A DNA stretch of 39,355 nt from an uncultured Bacteroidales bacterium (GCA_947367315.1 CANBDX010000019.1:1-39355), one strand, 5' to 3'. Numbered from the stretch's first letter, positions 25,665-35,452 are shown. Notes: generated by a model not told the origin, from the letters alone. Numbers and translations are program-made.

Positions 25665-27455
25665 CTACATTCTTTCAGGAAGTGTGATACCGAGAACCGA
25701 CATTGCCTTTCCGAGCACCTTTGCGATAGTCTCCACCAGCACGAGACGATACTGGAGAAGTTCCTGGTTCTCTTCACGGAGAATAGGAGTATCGTGGTAA
25801 TACTGGTTGAATTCCTTTGCAAGCTCATATGCGTAATTAGCCACGAGAGCAGGAGAATGGGCTGCTCCAGCCTCAGCGATCTTTGCAGGGAAGGTATTGA
25901 GTATCTTGATGATACGAACCTCCTTAGGAGTCAGGGCAGAAGATGCCTTCACTGCCTCTGCTGAATGAGGGACTCCCCTTTCGTCAGCCTTGCGAAGGAT
26001 TGACTTGATACGCGCATGGGTATACTGGATGAAAGGACCTGTGTTTCCGTTGAAGTCGATTGACTCCTTTGGATCGAAGAGCATAGTCTTGCGAGGGTCA
26101 ACCTTGAGGATGAAATACTTGAGCGCACCCAGGCTGATCATCCTGAAGAGAGCGTCCTGCTCCTCCTCTGAAAGATTATCAATCTTGCCCAGCTCCAGAG
26201 ATGTCTCTCTGGCTGTATTGTACATGCCTGCGATAAGGTCATCAGCATCCACAACTGTTCCTTCACGGGACTTCATCTTTCCTTCAGGAAGCTCCACCAT
26301 ACCGTATGAAAGATGGTAGATGCTGTCCGCCCAACCGAAACCGAGTTTACCGAGAATAAGTTTAAGCACCTGGAAGTGATAGTTCTGCTCGTTACCCACA
26401 ACATATATATGCTCGTCCAGGCTATACTCTGCGAAACGCTGCTCGGCAGTACCAAGATCCTGCGTCATATATACGGATGTGCCGTCTCCACGAAGAAGCA
26501 GCTTTCTGTCGAGACCGTCAGCGGTAAGGTCACACCATACAGATCCGTCCTCCTGAGTCTCAAAAATGCCGGACTCAAGTCCTTTCTGCACGAGAGCCTT
26601 TCCGAAGAGATAAGTCTGCGACTCATAATAAGTCCTGTCGAAGCTGATGCCGAGGTCCGCATATGTCTTGTCGAATCCTTCGTAAACCCAGCCGTTCATG
26701 GTCTTCCACAGCTCCACGACCTCCTGGTCGCCGTTCTCCCACTTGAAAAGCATCTCCTGGGCAGCCTTGAGCGAAGGAGCATTCTTCTCTGCATCCTCCT
26801 TGGCCATTCCGCCGGCTACAAGCTCATCAACCTCCTTCTTGTATAGGTTGTTGAATGCCACATAGTAGTCTCCAACGAGGTGGTCACCCTTCTTTCCGCT
26901 TGATGCCGGAGTCTCACCGTTTCCAAGGACCTTCCACGCATACATGGACTTGCAGATATGGATACCTCGGTCGTTCACAAGATTCACCTTCATGACCTTG
27001 TTTCCGCACACCTCGAGAAGCTTCGCGACAGACCATCCGAGCAGGTTGTTGCGGATATGTCCGAGGTGGAGAGGCTTGTTGGTGTTTGGCGAAGAATATT
27101 CCACCATGATGGTCTTTCCTGTAGGAGCAAGCTGGCCGAAGTCCTCGGCTGCAGCAATTTCTGCAAAGACATTGTTCCAATACACCTCCGAAAAAGAGAT
27201 GTTCAGGAAGCCCTTGACCGTATTATATCCGGCGATTTCAGGGCTATTGGCCTTGAGCCACTCTCCTATTGCATTTCCTGTGTTCTCAGGAGTAGTCTTA
27301 GATATCTTGAGAAGAGGGAAAACGACCAGAGTATAGTCCCCCTCGAACTCCTTTCTCGTTACCTGTACCTGAAGCTGAGCCTCAGGTATTTCAACGGCGT
27401 AAAGCGCCTGAATTGCTTCAGACGCTTTAGCTATAATGAATTGTTCCGGTGTCAT
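25665..27455 (-). CDS. argS: Arginine--tRNA ligase
   Basis: A 596-residue class I synthetase. An N-terminal Add1 domain (about 1-90) recognises the tRNA D-loop. The HIGH motif is [10 protein letters not shown], with the family lead-in SSPNTNK. The KMSKS position reads [10 protein letters not shown], a variant as often seen in ArgRS. The C-terminal DALR anticodon domain ends in [12 protein letters not shown], the standard end. The start ATG shares one base with the rpoD stop (TAATG at 27457-27453), so translation is probably coupled. Confidence 0.96.
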   Translation of the reverse strand: MTPEQFIIAKASEAIQALYAVEIPEAQLQVQVTRKEFEGDYTLVVFPLLKISKTTPENTGNAIGEWLKANSPEIAGYNTVKGFLNISFSEVYWNNVFAEIAAAEDFGQLAPTGKTIMVEYSSPNTNKPLHLGHIRNNLLGWSVAKLLEVCGNKVMKVNLVNDRGIHICKSMYAWKVLGNGETPASSGKKGDHLVGDYYVAFNNLYKKEVDELVAGGMAKEDAEKNAPSLKAAQEMLFKWENGDQEVVELWKTMNGWVYEGFDKTYADLGISFDRTYYESQTYLFGKALVQKGLESGIFETQEDGSVWCDLTADGLDRKLLLRGDGTSVYMTQDLGTAEQRFAEYSLDEHIYVVGNEQNYHFQVLKLILGKLGFGWADSIYHLSYGMVELPEGKMKSREGTVVDADDLIAGMYNTARETSLELGKIDNLSEEEQDALFRMISLGALKYFILKVDPRKTMLFDPKESIDFNGNTGPFIQYTHARIKSILRKADERGVPHSAEAVKASSALTPKEVRIIKILNTFPAKIAEAGAAHSPALVANYAYELAKEFNQYYHDTPILREENQELLQYRLVLVETIAKVLGKAMSVLGITLPERM

Positions 27456-28315
27456 TATCCTAAATAGCTTTTCAAAAGTTTGCTTCGTGAATTGTTCTTG
27501 AGCTTGCGGATCGCCTTCTCCTTGATCTGGCGCACGCGCTCCCTTGTAAGGCCGAATCTCTCACCGATTTCTTCCAGAGTCATCTCCTGGCAACCGATTC
27601 CGAAAAACGACTTGATGATTTCCCTCTCACGTGTAGCAAGTGTCGAAAGCGCTCTTTCGATCTCCTTGTTGAGAGACTCGTTCACAAGACCGCGGTCGGC
27701 GCTCGGAGAATCATTATTCACAAGGACATCAAGGAGGCTGTTATCCTCTCCTTCTACGAAAGGAGCGTCCACAGACACATGGCGTCCGGAAACCCTGAGG
27801 GTGTCGGCGATCTTGTCCTTCGGGACATCGATCATCTCGGAAAGTTCCTCGCTGGAAGGCATACGCTCGTTCTCCTGCTCGAATTTCTGAAGAGCCTTGT
27901 TTATCTTGTTGAGAGAGCCTACCTGGTTGAGAGGAAGCCTGACGATTCTCGACTGCTCCGCAAGAGCCTGAAGAATCGACTGACGGATCCACCACACCGC
28001 ATAGGAGATGAACTTGAATCCTCTTGTCTCATCGAACTTCTCGGCAGCCTTGATCAGTCCGAGGTTTCCTTCGTTGATGAGGTCAGGAAGGCTGAGTCCC
28101 TGATTCTGATACTGCTTTGCAACAGAAACCACGAATCGGAGATTTGCCCTTGTCAGTTTCTCAAGTGCCGCCTGGTCTCCTTTACGGATACGCTGGGCGA
28201 GCTCCACCTCCTCTTCCACAGTGATGAGTTCCTCTCTACCGATCTCCTGAAGATACTTGTCAAGCGAAGCACTCTCACGATTGGTAATCGATTTTGTAAT
28301 CTTAAGTTGTCTCAT
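27455..28315 (-). CDS. rpoD: Primary RNA polymerase sigma factor (Bacteroidetes type)
   Basis: A 286-residue sigma-70 factor lacking region 1.1, which is the form of the housekeeping sigma in Bacteroidetes. Region 1.2 is [15 protein letters not shown], region 2 has [17 protein letters not shown], region 3 [13 protein letters not shown], and region 4.2 the helix-turn-helix [19 protein letters not shown]. It recognises the TTTG/TAnnTTTG promoters seen in this window. It is 24 bp downstream of htrA and overlaps argS by one base. A promoter inside htrA is likely but not pinned down. Confidence 0.96.
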   Translation of the reverse strand: MRQLKITKSITNRESASLDKYLQEIGREELITVEEEVELAQRIRKGDQAALEKLTRANLRFVVSVAKQYQNQGLSLPDLINEGNLGLIKAAEKFDETRGFKFISYAVWWIRQSILQALAEQSRIVRLPLNQVGSLNKINKALQKFEQENERMPSSEELSEMIDVPKDKIADTLRVSGRHVSVDAPFVEGEDNSLLDVLVNNDSPSADRGLVNESLNKEIERALSTLATREREIIKSFFGIGCQEMTLEEIGERFGLTRERVRQIKEKAIRKLKNNSRSKLLKSYLG

Positions 28316-28339
28316 GTATAAATATTATGTTTGTACTTT

Positions 28340-29776
28340 CTACACTCCGAAGCCGAAGAATCCTGTCCTTCCTGACGGAGTCACACCTTCCACGAGCACT
28401 GAGCGCTTGGCCTTCTTGACCGCATCAATGACATCCTGAGGAGTCTTGACAGCATGTTCGTTTACATAAAGTATGATGAATCCTTCCGTAGCTCCGGCCT
28501 CCATAAGCTTTCCTGGTCCGAGATCGATGATCTCCACACCATGCTTAAGGCCGTATTTTTCGAGCGTTTCCTTGGATGCCGCCTTGATGGACGAACCATA
28601 GAATGCAACCGATCCGTCATCTGACACTGCACCGTTCTCCTGAGCCGTTCCCTTGAAGGTAACATCAAGCTTGAGCTCCTTTCCGTCCCTTATCACGGTA
28701 AGCACAGCCTTATCTCCCGGAGAGAATCTGCTGACCGCCTCCAGAACAGAAGCCGAGTTGGTAATCTTAGTGGAATCTATGGCAATCAGAACATCCTTTG
28801 CCTTCACTCCTGCCTTGTCGGCAGCGCCACTTTTGGAAACCTCAACAATATATACGCCGTTTCTTGAAGAAAGTTTCAATTCATCTGCAATTTTATCATC
28901 AATCGGCTGCATCGTAATGCCAAGGACAGCACGTTTCACGCTACCGAAGTCCATAAGGTCATAAACAATCTTCTTCACAATGTTCGACGGAACTGCAAAT
29001 GAATATCCGGTATATGATCCGGTCTGCGAAATGATGGCAGTGTTTATACCCACGAGATTGCCGGCCTTATCCACAAGAGCACCGCCGCTGTTTCCTGGAT
29101 TTACGGCAGCATCCGTCTGAATGAAGGACTCTATCTTGAACTCACCGGTATAGTTTGGCATTGACCTTCCCTTGGCACTCACGATACCTGCAGTGATAGT
29201 GGAACGGAGGTCATATGGAGAACCGATTGCAATCACCCACTCTCCGAGCCTGAGCTTGTCGGAATCCCCGAAAGGTATTACCGGGAGTCCATTCGCCTCG
29301 ATCTTGAGAAGAGCGACATCAGTAGCCGGATCAGTTCCCACGAGGACTGCACTGTAAGTCTGGTTGTTGTTCAGGGTCACCTCTATCTTGCTGGCCCCGT
29401 CGATCACATGGTTATTCGTCACAATATATCCGTCTTCACGTATGATTACTCCTGAGCCGCTACCGACCTTCTCACGCTGCTGAGGCGCACCGCCCTGAGG
29501 GAATCCAAAGAAGAAGTCGAAAATGTCATTAGGAACTCTCTGGGATGTCTGTGTAGATGTAACCTTCACATATACCACTGCATCCACAGCATTTTCAGCA
29601 GCATATGTAAAATCAGGCCAGCTGTCCTGATTGAGACTTACCGTCCTGTAGACTGCCGGATTGTCAGATACGGCAGAACGGAATTCCTCCGGAGAAGTTG
29701 CAGATTTCACCACAGCATAAGCTGTCAGCCCTCCTACAAAAGCGGAGAGCAGCATAATCAAAATTCCTTTTTTCAT
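28340..29776 (-). CDS. htrA: HtrA/DegP-family periplasmic serine protease
   Basis: A 478-residue protease and chaperone of the cell envelope. An N-terminal signal sequence or anchor (MKKGILIMLLSAFVGGLTAY) leads to a trypsin-like domain with the triad H123 (TNNHVIDG), D153 (DPATDVALL) and S230 (NPGNSGGAL). The Q-linker-like LA loop has the FFFGFP motif. Two PDZ domains follow (about 310-390 and 400-478). An in-frame extension to 29890 lacks a signal peptide and is rejected. It heads the run with rpoD, argS, dut and murF, and is divergent from dnaN. Confidence 0.94.
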   Translation of the reverse strand: MKKGILIMLLSAFVGGLTAYAVVKSATSPEEFRSAVSDNPAVYRTVSLNQDSWPDFTYAAENAVDAVVYVKVTSTQTSQRVPNDIFDFFFGFPQGGAPQQREKVGSGSGVIIREDGYIVTNNHVIDGASKIEVTLNNNQTYSAVLVGTDPATDVALLKIEANGLPVIPFGDSDKLRLGEWVIAIGSPYDLRSTITAGIVSAKGRSMPNYTGEFKIESFIQTDAAVNPGNSGGALVDKAGNLVGINTAIISQTGSYTGYSFAVPSNIVKKIVYDLMDFGSVKRAVLGITMQPIDDKIADELKLSSRNGVYIVEVSKSGAADKAGVKAKDVLIAIDSTKITNSASVLEAVSRFSPGDKAVLTVIRDGKELKLDVTFKGTAQENGAVSDDGSVAFYGSSIKAASKETLEKYGLKHGVEIIDLGPGKLMEAGATEGFIILYVNEHAVKTPQDVIDAVKKAKRSVLVEGVTPSGRTGFFGFGV

Positions 29777-29841
29777 ATTTTCTGTCAGTTTACTATAAAT
29801 TTTGTCAGTCAATGTAATTTCAAGCCCGGTTTTTGCGGTCA

Positions 29842-29853
29842 TTCGGGCCCGAA
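29842..29853. repeat. GC-rich 12-bp palindrome in the htrA-dnaN spacer
   Basis: TTCGGGCCCGAA is self-complementary and stands out in an AT-rich 208-bp spacer. CCCGG and TTGCGGTCATT just to its left (29825-29843) resemble the dispersed repeat units elsewhere in the window. It may be a repeat remnant or a regulator site. Confidence 0.35.
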
Positions 29854-29909
29854 CAAACAACAGGCAGCATTTTTTCAAAAAATATGCCATTTACATGGAA
29901 AAATTTTTC

Positions 29910-29917
29910 TATATTTG
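29910..29917 (+). promoter_or_regulatory. -7 element of the dnaN promoter
   Basis: TATATTTG is a perfect -7 match, 67 nt before the dnaN ATG. The -33 position is not conserved. Confidence 0.55.
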
Positions 29918-29984
29918 TTGAATTATGATGCCGTAGTGTGCGGCTACATAAATTACATGATTAATATTATTAAAGACTATAATT

Positions 29985-31106
29985 ATGAAACTGATCATTT
30001 CAAGCTCGGAGCTGCTTAAAGGAGTAATGGCCGTATCAAAAGCCATTCCGGCAAAGTCTCCTCTTCCAATCCTTGAAAACTTCCTTTTCGATCTTAAGGA
30101 CAATGTATTGGAAATCACGGCTTCTGACTCAGAACTGACTCTCAGGACCCAGATCCAGGTAGAGAACACTGCAGAGGAAGGACGCATTGCAGTGCCGGCA
30201 AAGCACATGATGGACCTTCTAAAGGAACTTCCTGACCAGCCGCTTACAATCAGCACCACTTCAGACAGTTCGTTCACCTGCAGCTGGGCAAGCGGTGAGT
30301 CCACTCTCCCTTACTTCCCTGCAGAGGACTATCCTGAAATCGTAGGCACAGACGAGACTGCAGTGACACTCCAGTTCCCTGCACAGAGCCTTGTAGATGG
30401 TATCTCGAGCACAATCTATGCAACTGCAGACGACGAAATCCGACCTGCAATGAACGGTATTCTTTTCGATATCGACCTCAATTCGACAACTCTCGTGGCT
30501 TCGGATTCACACAAGCTCATCTGCTATACCACCACTGACGTAAACGCAAGCGAGAAGGCTTCATTCATTCTTCACAAGAAGCCGGCAGCCATCCTCAAGG
30601 CCATCATCGGCAAGGATGTGGAGAATGTCGAGATTTCATTCGACTCAAAGAACGCAGTGTTCAGATTCGGACAGACAGTCGTAATCTGCCGCCTCGTGAT
30701 AGGAAAATATCCGAAATACCGCGACGTAATCCCGCAGAACAACTCAAACATCCTGAGGATCAACCGAGTACAGCTCCTCAACACAGTACGCCGTGTGTCT
30801 GTCTGCTCAAACAAGGCTTCTAACCACATCAAGCTCGACCTCAAGAGCGGAAGCCTTACGATCTCGGCTCAGGACCTCGGATTCTCTATCGCCGCACACG
30901 AGACAATGGAGTGCCAGTACGACGGTGAAGACCTCACAATCGGATTCAAGTCTCCGTTCATCATAGAGATTCTCTCGAACATGGGATGCGGAGAAGTCGT
31001 GATGAAGTTCCTCGACAGCAAGCGTGCAGCGCTTGTGGTTCCAGCAGAAGAGGAGGAAGAAAGCGAAAAGATTTGTGGAATCATCATGCCTATTATGATA
31101 TCATAG
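29985..31106 (+). CDS. dnaN: DNA polymerase III beta subunit (sliding clamp)
   Basis: A 373-residue protein with three repeated clamp folds that forms the ring tethering replicative polymerase to DNA. The start MKLIISSSELLKGVMAVSKAIPAKSPLPILE in outline is typical, and the end GIIMPIMIS corresponds to the conserved PMR-type C terminus. It is divergent from htrA and not next to dnaA or recF, the normal situation in Bacteroidales. A DEDDh exonuclease follows after 4 bp. Confidence 0.96.
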   Translation: MKLIISSSELLKGVMAVSKAIPAKSPLPILENFLFDLKDNVLEITASDSELTLRTQIQVENTAEEGRIAVPAKHMMDLLKELPDQPLTISTTSDSSFTCSWASGESTLPYFPAEDYPEIVGTDETAVTLQFPAQSLVDGISSTIYATADDEIRPAMNGILFDIDLNSTTLVASDSHKLICYTTTDVNASEKASFILHKKPAAILKAIIGKDVENVEISFDSKNAVFRFGQTVVICRLVIGKYPKYRDVIPQNNSNILRINRVQLLNTVRRVSVCSNKASNHIKLDLKSGSLTISAQDLGFSIAAHETMECQYDGEDLTIGFKSPFIIEILSNMGCGEVVMKFLDSKRAALVVPAEEEEESEKICGIIMPIMIS

Positions 31107-31110
31107 ACAA

Positions 31111-32028
31111 ATGGAACTCAATCTCAAAAAACCATTATTGTTTTTTGACATAGAAAGTACAGGGCTCAATATCGCATCAGACTCGATCATTGAGCTCTGC
31201 TTTGTCAAGATAATGCCCGGCAACGAGCAAAGGGTGAAGACCTGGCGCGTGAAGCCGTGGGACTATGTGAACAACTGCCAGAGGGAGATAAACCCATCCG
31301 CGCAGGCAGTGCACGGAATCTCTGCAGAAGACCTGAAGGACTGCCCTACATTCTACCAGATTTCTGACGAGGTGGTGGAATGGATCTCGGACAGCGATCT
31401 TGCCGGATTCAATTCGGCTAAGTTCGATCTCCCTATGCTTGCAGAAGAAATAGAGAGAGTAAGGAGATATACCGACAAGAAACTCGAGGTTGATCTGCAT
31501 GCAATGCAGATGGTGGACGTCCAGAACATCTTCCACGCCATGGAGCCACGCACGCTCAAGGCAGCATACATGTTCTACTGCGGACTGGAACTCGAAAACG
31601 CTCATGCAGCAGAAGCAGATACTCTTGCAACATACGAGGTACTCAAGGGCCAGCTGGACAGATATGCCGGCGACCCGCGTATCGAGAATGATGTGGACAA
31701 GCTGGCCAGGTTCTCCACAAAGCAAAGGACGGTGGACTATGCCGGACGACTCATTCTGAACGACAAGGATGAGCCTGTAGTAAGTTTCGGAAAGCACAAG
31801 GGCAAGACTGCACGCGAGGTGTATTTCAGCGAGCCTTCTTACTTTGCATGGATCGACAACGGGGATTTCACACTGGACACAAAGCGTCAGTTCGCGAATC
31901 TCAAGGCTTCCTTCGAGGCTGAGAAGAAGGCAGCGACTGCAGGAAGAGTCCAGTCAGCTCCGATCCCGAGGACAAAGGGTTATACTCCATTCGAATCTCT
32001 CGGAGACCTTTTTTCACAGGAGAAGTAG
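31111..32028 (+). CDS. DnaQ-like DEDDh 3'-5' exonuclease
   Basis: A 305-residue protein. The exonuclease domain (about 1-185) has Exo I LLFFDIESTGL (D13, E15), Exo II AGFNSAKFDLPML and Exo III HAAEADTLATYEVL, the DEDDh set. The C-terminal part (about 220-265) holds VSFGKHKGKTAREV..PSYFAWI, a small domain often attached to such exonucleases. It directly follows dnaN, so a proofreading or repair role at the clamp is plausible. The replicative PolC/DnaE proofreader assignment is not certain. Confidence 0.88.
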   Translation: MELNLKKPLLFFDIESTGLNIASDSIIELCFVKIMPGNEQRVKTWRVKPWDYVNNCQREINPSAQAVHGISAEDLKDCPTFYQISDEVVEWISDSDLAGFNSAKFDLPMLAEEIERVRRYTDKKLEVDLHAMQMVDVQNIFHAMEPRTLKAAYMFYCGLELENAHAAEADTLATYEVLKGQLDRYAGDPRIENDVDKLARFSTKQRTVDYAGRLILNDKDEPVVSFGKHKGKTAREVYFSEPSYFAWIDNGDFTLDTKRQFANLKASFEAEKKAATAGRVQSAPIPRTKGYTPFESLGDLFSQEK

Positions 32029-32034
32029 TATATA

Positions 32035-32598
32035 ATGAACATAATAATAAAACCATATGGCAGTGACAGATGTTACTGCCGTCCGGACACGACTTGGGAG
32101 AGGGAGAACAGGGATTTCTACTCTCCTGAGTGCGTTTATGAGATATACCGTACGCCTGTACTGTTTGCACGCATATCCAAGGCAGGCAAATGCATTGGTG
32201 CGAAATTCGTTTCCAGGTATTACGACGGCATAGGTTTCGGAATGCTTATGTACTGCAGCTTCAGCAAGGATGAGCCACGCGAGACAGTCATGGCCTTCGG
32301 ATCATGCGTGGACCACACATCCGTCCTTCCCCACCCTTTATATAATCCTCTGGTGCTGGAGAGCGAAGAAAACACGTTCGAGATGACCGAGGACGGTACT
32401 GCGGCATATTCGTCTGCAGGCGGAAAGGACAAGACCGCCATCCTGCAGGAAGCCATCTGCAAGGCCTCGGAACTGACCTCGCTGCGCATCGGAGACTTCG
32501 TGGCGGTAGAACTCGGTGAAATGCATCCTGTCAAAGGCGGTCATATCAAGGCAGCATATTGCGGCAACGACACCATTGACTTCCGCATCATACGATGA
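32035..32598 (+). CDS. Uncharacterised conserved-looking protein between exonuclease and UDG-like genes
   Basis: A 187-residue soluble protein I do not recognise with confidence. It has no signal peptide or membrane segment. Visible features are an aromatic/basic N terminus (CYCRPDTTWERENRDFY), YYDGIGFGM, VDHTSVLPHPLYNPL and a C-terminal LTSLRIGDFVAVELG followed by a short beta-rich end. The C-terminal block faintly recalls fumarylacetoacetate-hydrolase-like folds, which is weak evidence. It starts 6 bp after the exonuclease and overlaps the UDG-like gene by 4 bp (ATGA), so it is translated with DNA-maintenance genes. Confidence 0.7.
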   Translation: MNIIIKPYGSDRCYCRPDTTWERENRDFYSPECVYEIYRTPVLFARISKAGKCIGAKFVSRYYDGIGFGMLMYCSFSKDEPRETVMAFGSCVDHTSVLPHPLYNPLVLESEENTFEMTEDGTAAYSSAGGKDKTAILQEAICKASELTSLRIGDFVAVELGEMHPVKGGHIKAAYCGNDTIDFRIIR

Positions 32599-33215
32599 CT
32601 TCCATCCCCTCAGAGAAACATCCGCTCGCTCCTTTCCTGCCGGAAGGAGCCTCAATCCTGATGCTTGGAAGTTTCCCTCCCAAACGCGATAAATGGTCCA
32701 TGGAATTTTTCTATCCGAACTGGATAAACGACATGTGGAGGATCATGGGCCATATATTCCTTTCCGACAAGGACGCTTTCGTATGCAGGGACAGCAGCGG
32801 AAAGATGCCGAAGCGTTTCGACAAGGATCTGATCGAAAGATTCTGCAGGGAACACGGAATAGCATTATATGACACAGCTACAGAGGTGAGACGCCTGAAG
32901 GACAATGCATCCGACAAATTTCTTGAGATAGTGCAGACGACGGACATCCAAAGTCTCCTCGAAAAGATACCCCAATGCAGGACAATCGTGACCACGGGCC
33001 AGAAAGCTACGGAAGTGGTCATGGAGACATTCGGATGCAGAATGCCGGCAGTGGGAGACGTGGTGGAAATATGGACTGCAGAGAACAGGAAACTGGATTT
33101 CTGGAGGATGCCTTCATCCTCACGTGCCTACCCTATGGCGCTGGAAAAGAAGGCTGAGTTCTATAGCAGGATGTTCAGGGAGACTGCCGGAAAGTCCCGG
33201 ATGACAGAGGATTAA
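32595..33215 (+). CDS. Uracil-DNA glycosylase superfamily protein
   Basis: A 206-residue member of the UDG superfamily. Motif 1 is LMLGSFPPKRDKWSMEFFYPN, where families 1-4 have G-x-(D/N)PG-x-x or similar, and motif 2 near the C terminus is MPSSSRAYP at the place of the DNA-intercalation loop. These place it with the Mug/UDG-like group of Bacteroidales proteins, probably a DNA repair glycosylase, but the base removed is unknown. The ATG overlaps the stop of the preceding gene by 4 bp. The S46 peptidase starts 7 bp later. Confidence 0.78.
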   Translation: MTSIPSEKHPLAPFLPEGASILMLGSFPPKRDKWSMEFFYPNWINDMWRIMGHIFLSDKDAFVCRDSSGKMPKRFDKDLIERFCREHGIALYDTATEVRRLKDNASDKFLEIVQTTDIQSLLEKIPQCRTIVTTGQKATEVVMETFGCRMPAVGDVVEIWTAENRKLDFWRMPSSSRAYPMALEKKAEFYSRMFRETAGKSRMTED

Positions 33216-33222
33216 CATAAAA

Positions 33223-35352
33223 ATGAAACAACACACTACAGATATGAAAAGGATACTATTTGCTGCAGCGGCATGTCTGCTGAGCATTGCCGCAAAGGCT
33301 GACGAAGGCATGTGGCTTCCGTCGCTGATCAGTCAGCGCATCGCTGACATGCAGGAAAAGGGCTTCAGACTTTCAGCGGAAGACATATACGACATCAACC
33401 AGGCATCGCTCAAGGATGCTGTCGTGCTTTTCGGAAGAGGATGCACAGGAGAACTTGTATCCCCGGAAGGACTTCTGATCACCAACCATCATTGCGGCTA
33501 CGGACAGATACAGAAGCACAGCAGCGTGGAGCACGACTACCTCCGCGACGGATTCTGGGCAATGACACGTGACGAGGAACTTCCGAACAAAGGACTGACA
33601 GTCAGCTTCCTCGAAAGAATGGAAGACGTTACTCCGCTCATATTGAAAGGTGTGACCGACAAGATGAGCGAGGCTGAAAGAGTAAAAATTGTATCAAAGA
33701 ACTCTGAGGCACTCATGGACAAGGTCGAGAAGGAAGGTAAAGGCATCAGGGCCACTGTGGAGGCACTCTACTACGGCAACCAGTATTTCCTTTTCGTTTA
33801 CAGGGAGTACCAGGACGTGCGTCTGGTGGGGGCTCCGCCTTCATCCATCGGAAAGTTCGGAGGCGAGACCGACAACTGGATGTGGCCACGCCACACCGGA
33901 GACTTTTCCATCTTCCGCATCTATGCCGACAAGGACAATAATCCTGCGCCGTATTCGAAGGACAACGTGCCATATTCGCCTAAGAAATATTTCAAGATAT
34001 CCACGGCAGGTATACATGAAGGAGACTTTACCTTTATATATGGATTCCCGGGAAGGACTCAGGAATATATCCACTCTGACGCGGTAAAATATATTCAGGA
34101 CACCGGAGACCCTCATAAGATAATGCTACGTACGAAGCGCCTTGAGATTATGAACCGCTACATGGGAGAGAGTCAGAAGGTACGCATCCAGTACTCTGCC
34201 AAGAAGGCTTCCGTAGCCAATGCATGGAAGAAATGGCAGGGCGAGGTCAAGGGGCTGAAGAAAATGAAGACTCCTTCTGTTAAGAAGCAGTACGAGGAAA
34301 AGTTCGAAAACTGGGCTGCAGGCACTCAGTACGAGGGCATCACAAAACGTCTTGCGGGACTCTACGGCGAGCTTGAGCCGTTACAGTTCGTATATGACTA
34401 TTACTCAGAAGCCATCATGGCCTGCGAACTTCTGAAATACGCACCCAAAGCCTGCAAGGTGGACGATAAGACTGGCTTGATTGACAGGGACGCCACAAAG
34501 GAAACTGCTGAAGCATTCTTCAAGGACTATCATATGCCTGTGGACAAGGAAACGTTTACAGCAATGATGACTGAGTTCGACAGAAATGTGCCGGAAGATT
34601 CAAAACCTGCATATTTCAGGAAGCAGATGCTTGAATACGGCAGTGCACAGGCATGGGCGGAAGCGCTCTTCTCTACAAGCGTATTTACAAGCCTGGAAAA
34701 AGTCACAGGACTTTCAGACATTGTAGTTGAAGATCCGGCACTTGAACTCGTATCGCATGTAAACGAGTGGATTGCACCTGTCAGGACAAAGATACGTGAA
34801 ATCAACCAGCAGCTTCAACTTGCCTACCGCGACTACATGAGAGGACAGATGGAATTTGCTGAAGCTGCTGAAGGTGCAGCCGGCAGAAACGCATTCTATC
34901 CTGACGCAAATCTCACTCTCAGGGTGGCGTACGGACATATCAAGGGCTACTCCCCTGCTGACGGAGCATATTATCTTCCGTCATCCACCATCAAGGGAAT
35001 AATGGAGAAGGACAATCCGGAAATCTTCGATTACAATATTCCACAGCGCCTGCGCGACATCTATGCTGCCAAGGATTACGGCAGATGGGCAGATGAATCA
35101 GGAGAAGTGCCGGTATGCTTCATAGCAACTAACCACACAACTGGCGGAAACTCAGGAAGCCCGGTAATCAATGCCGACGGCAATCTGATCGGTCTGAACT
35201 TCGACCGCGTCTGGGAAGGCACGATGAGCGACATTGTCTTCGATCCGGACAAATGCCGTAACATCGCTCTTGACATCAGATATGTTCTCTTTACAATAGA
35301 GAAACTGGCAGGAGCGACCCACCTCATTGATGAAATGACGCTTGTCGACTGA
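33223..35352 (+). CDS. S46 dipeptidyl-peptidase, DPP11 type (Asp/Glu-specific)
   Basis: A 709-residue exported serine peptidase releasing N-terminal dipeptides. A signal peptide (MKRILFAAAACLLSIAAKA, cut before DEGMW) starts at the second Met (33244), so either ATG may be used. The catalytic His is in TNHHCGYG (about 88-94) and the Ser in TGGNSGSP (S644 here). Eighteen residues after the Ser is Arg in NFDRVWEGTMSD. The equivalent residue of Porphyromonas DPP7 is Gly and of DPP11 is Arg673, which selects acidic P1 residues. The enzyme acts in the periplasm, feeding dipeptides to carriers such as the POT protein and PepD. Confidence 0.93.
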   Translation: MKQHTTDMKRILFAAAACLLSIAAKADEGMWLPSLISQRIADMQEKGFRLSAEDIYDINQASLKDAVVLFGRGCTGELVSPEGLLITNHHCGYGQIQKHSSVEHDYLRDGFWAMTRDEELPNKGLTVSFLERMEDVTPLILKGVTDKMSEAERVKIVSKNSEALMDKVEKEGKGIRATVEALYYGNQYFLFVYREYQDVRLVGAPPSSIGKFGGETDNWMWPRHTGDFSIFRIYADKDNNPAPYSKDNVPYSPKKYFKISTAGIHEGDFTFIYGFPGRTQEYIHSDAVKYIQDTGDPHKIMLRTKRLEIMNRYMGESQKVRIQYSAKKASVANAWKKWQGEVKGLKKMKTPSVKKQYEEKFENWAAGTQYEGITKRLAGLYGELEPLQFVYDYYSEAIMACELLKYAPKACKVDDKTGLIDRDATKETAEAFFKDYHMPVDKETFTAMMTEFDRNVPEDSKPAYFRKQMLEYGSAQAWAEALFSTSVFTSLEKVTGLSDIVVEDPALELVSHVNEWIAPVRTKIREINQQLQLAYRDYMRGQMEFAEAAEGAAGRNAFYPDANLTLRVAYGHIKGYSPADGAYYLPSSTIKGIMEKDNPEIFDYNIPQRLRDIYAAKDYGRWADESGEVPVCFIATNHTTGGNSGSPVINADGNLIGLNFDRVWEGTMSDIVFDPDKCRNIALDIRYVLFTIEKLAGATHLIDEMTLVD

Positions 35353-35408
35353 TAGATTGGGTAATTTAAAAGTATCCGTCACGCTTCATCCGAGAGATCA
35401 AGCAGGGA

Positions 35409-35416
35409 ATATTTGT
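35409..35416 (+). promoter_or_regulatory. Possible -7 element before the glutaredoxin-like gene
   Basis: AATATTTG differs from TAnnTTTG at its first base and lies 36 nt before the ATG in the 100-bp spacer after the peptidase gene. No -33 match is seen. Confidence 0.3.
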
Positions 35417-35452
35417 GACTGAAGGCAAGATAAGCAAGAAAGATTTAGGAAT

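Noticed and set aside
29867..29887. T-run/A-run hairpin upstream of dnaN as a terminator
   Set aside because: The stem is almost only A-T with a one-base loop and no gene ends there on either strand.
29777..29890. N-terminal extension of HtrA
   Set aside because: The extension has no family similarity and would bury the signal peptide that begins at 29776.
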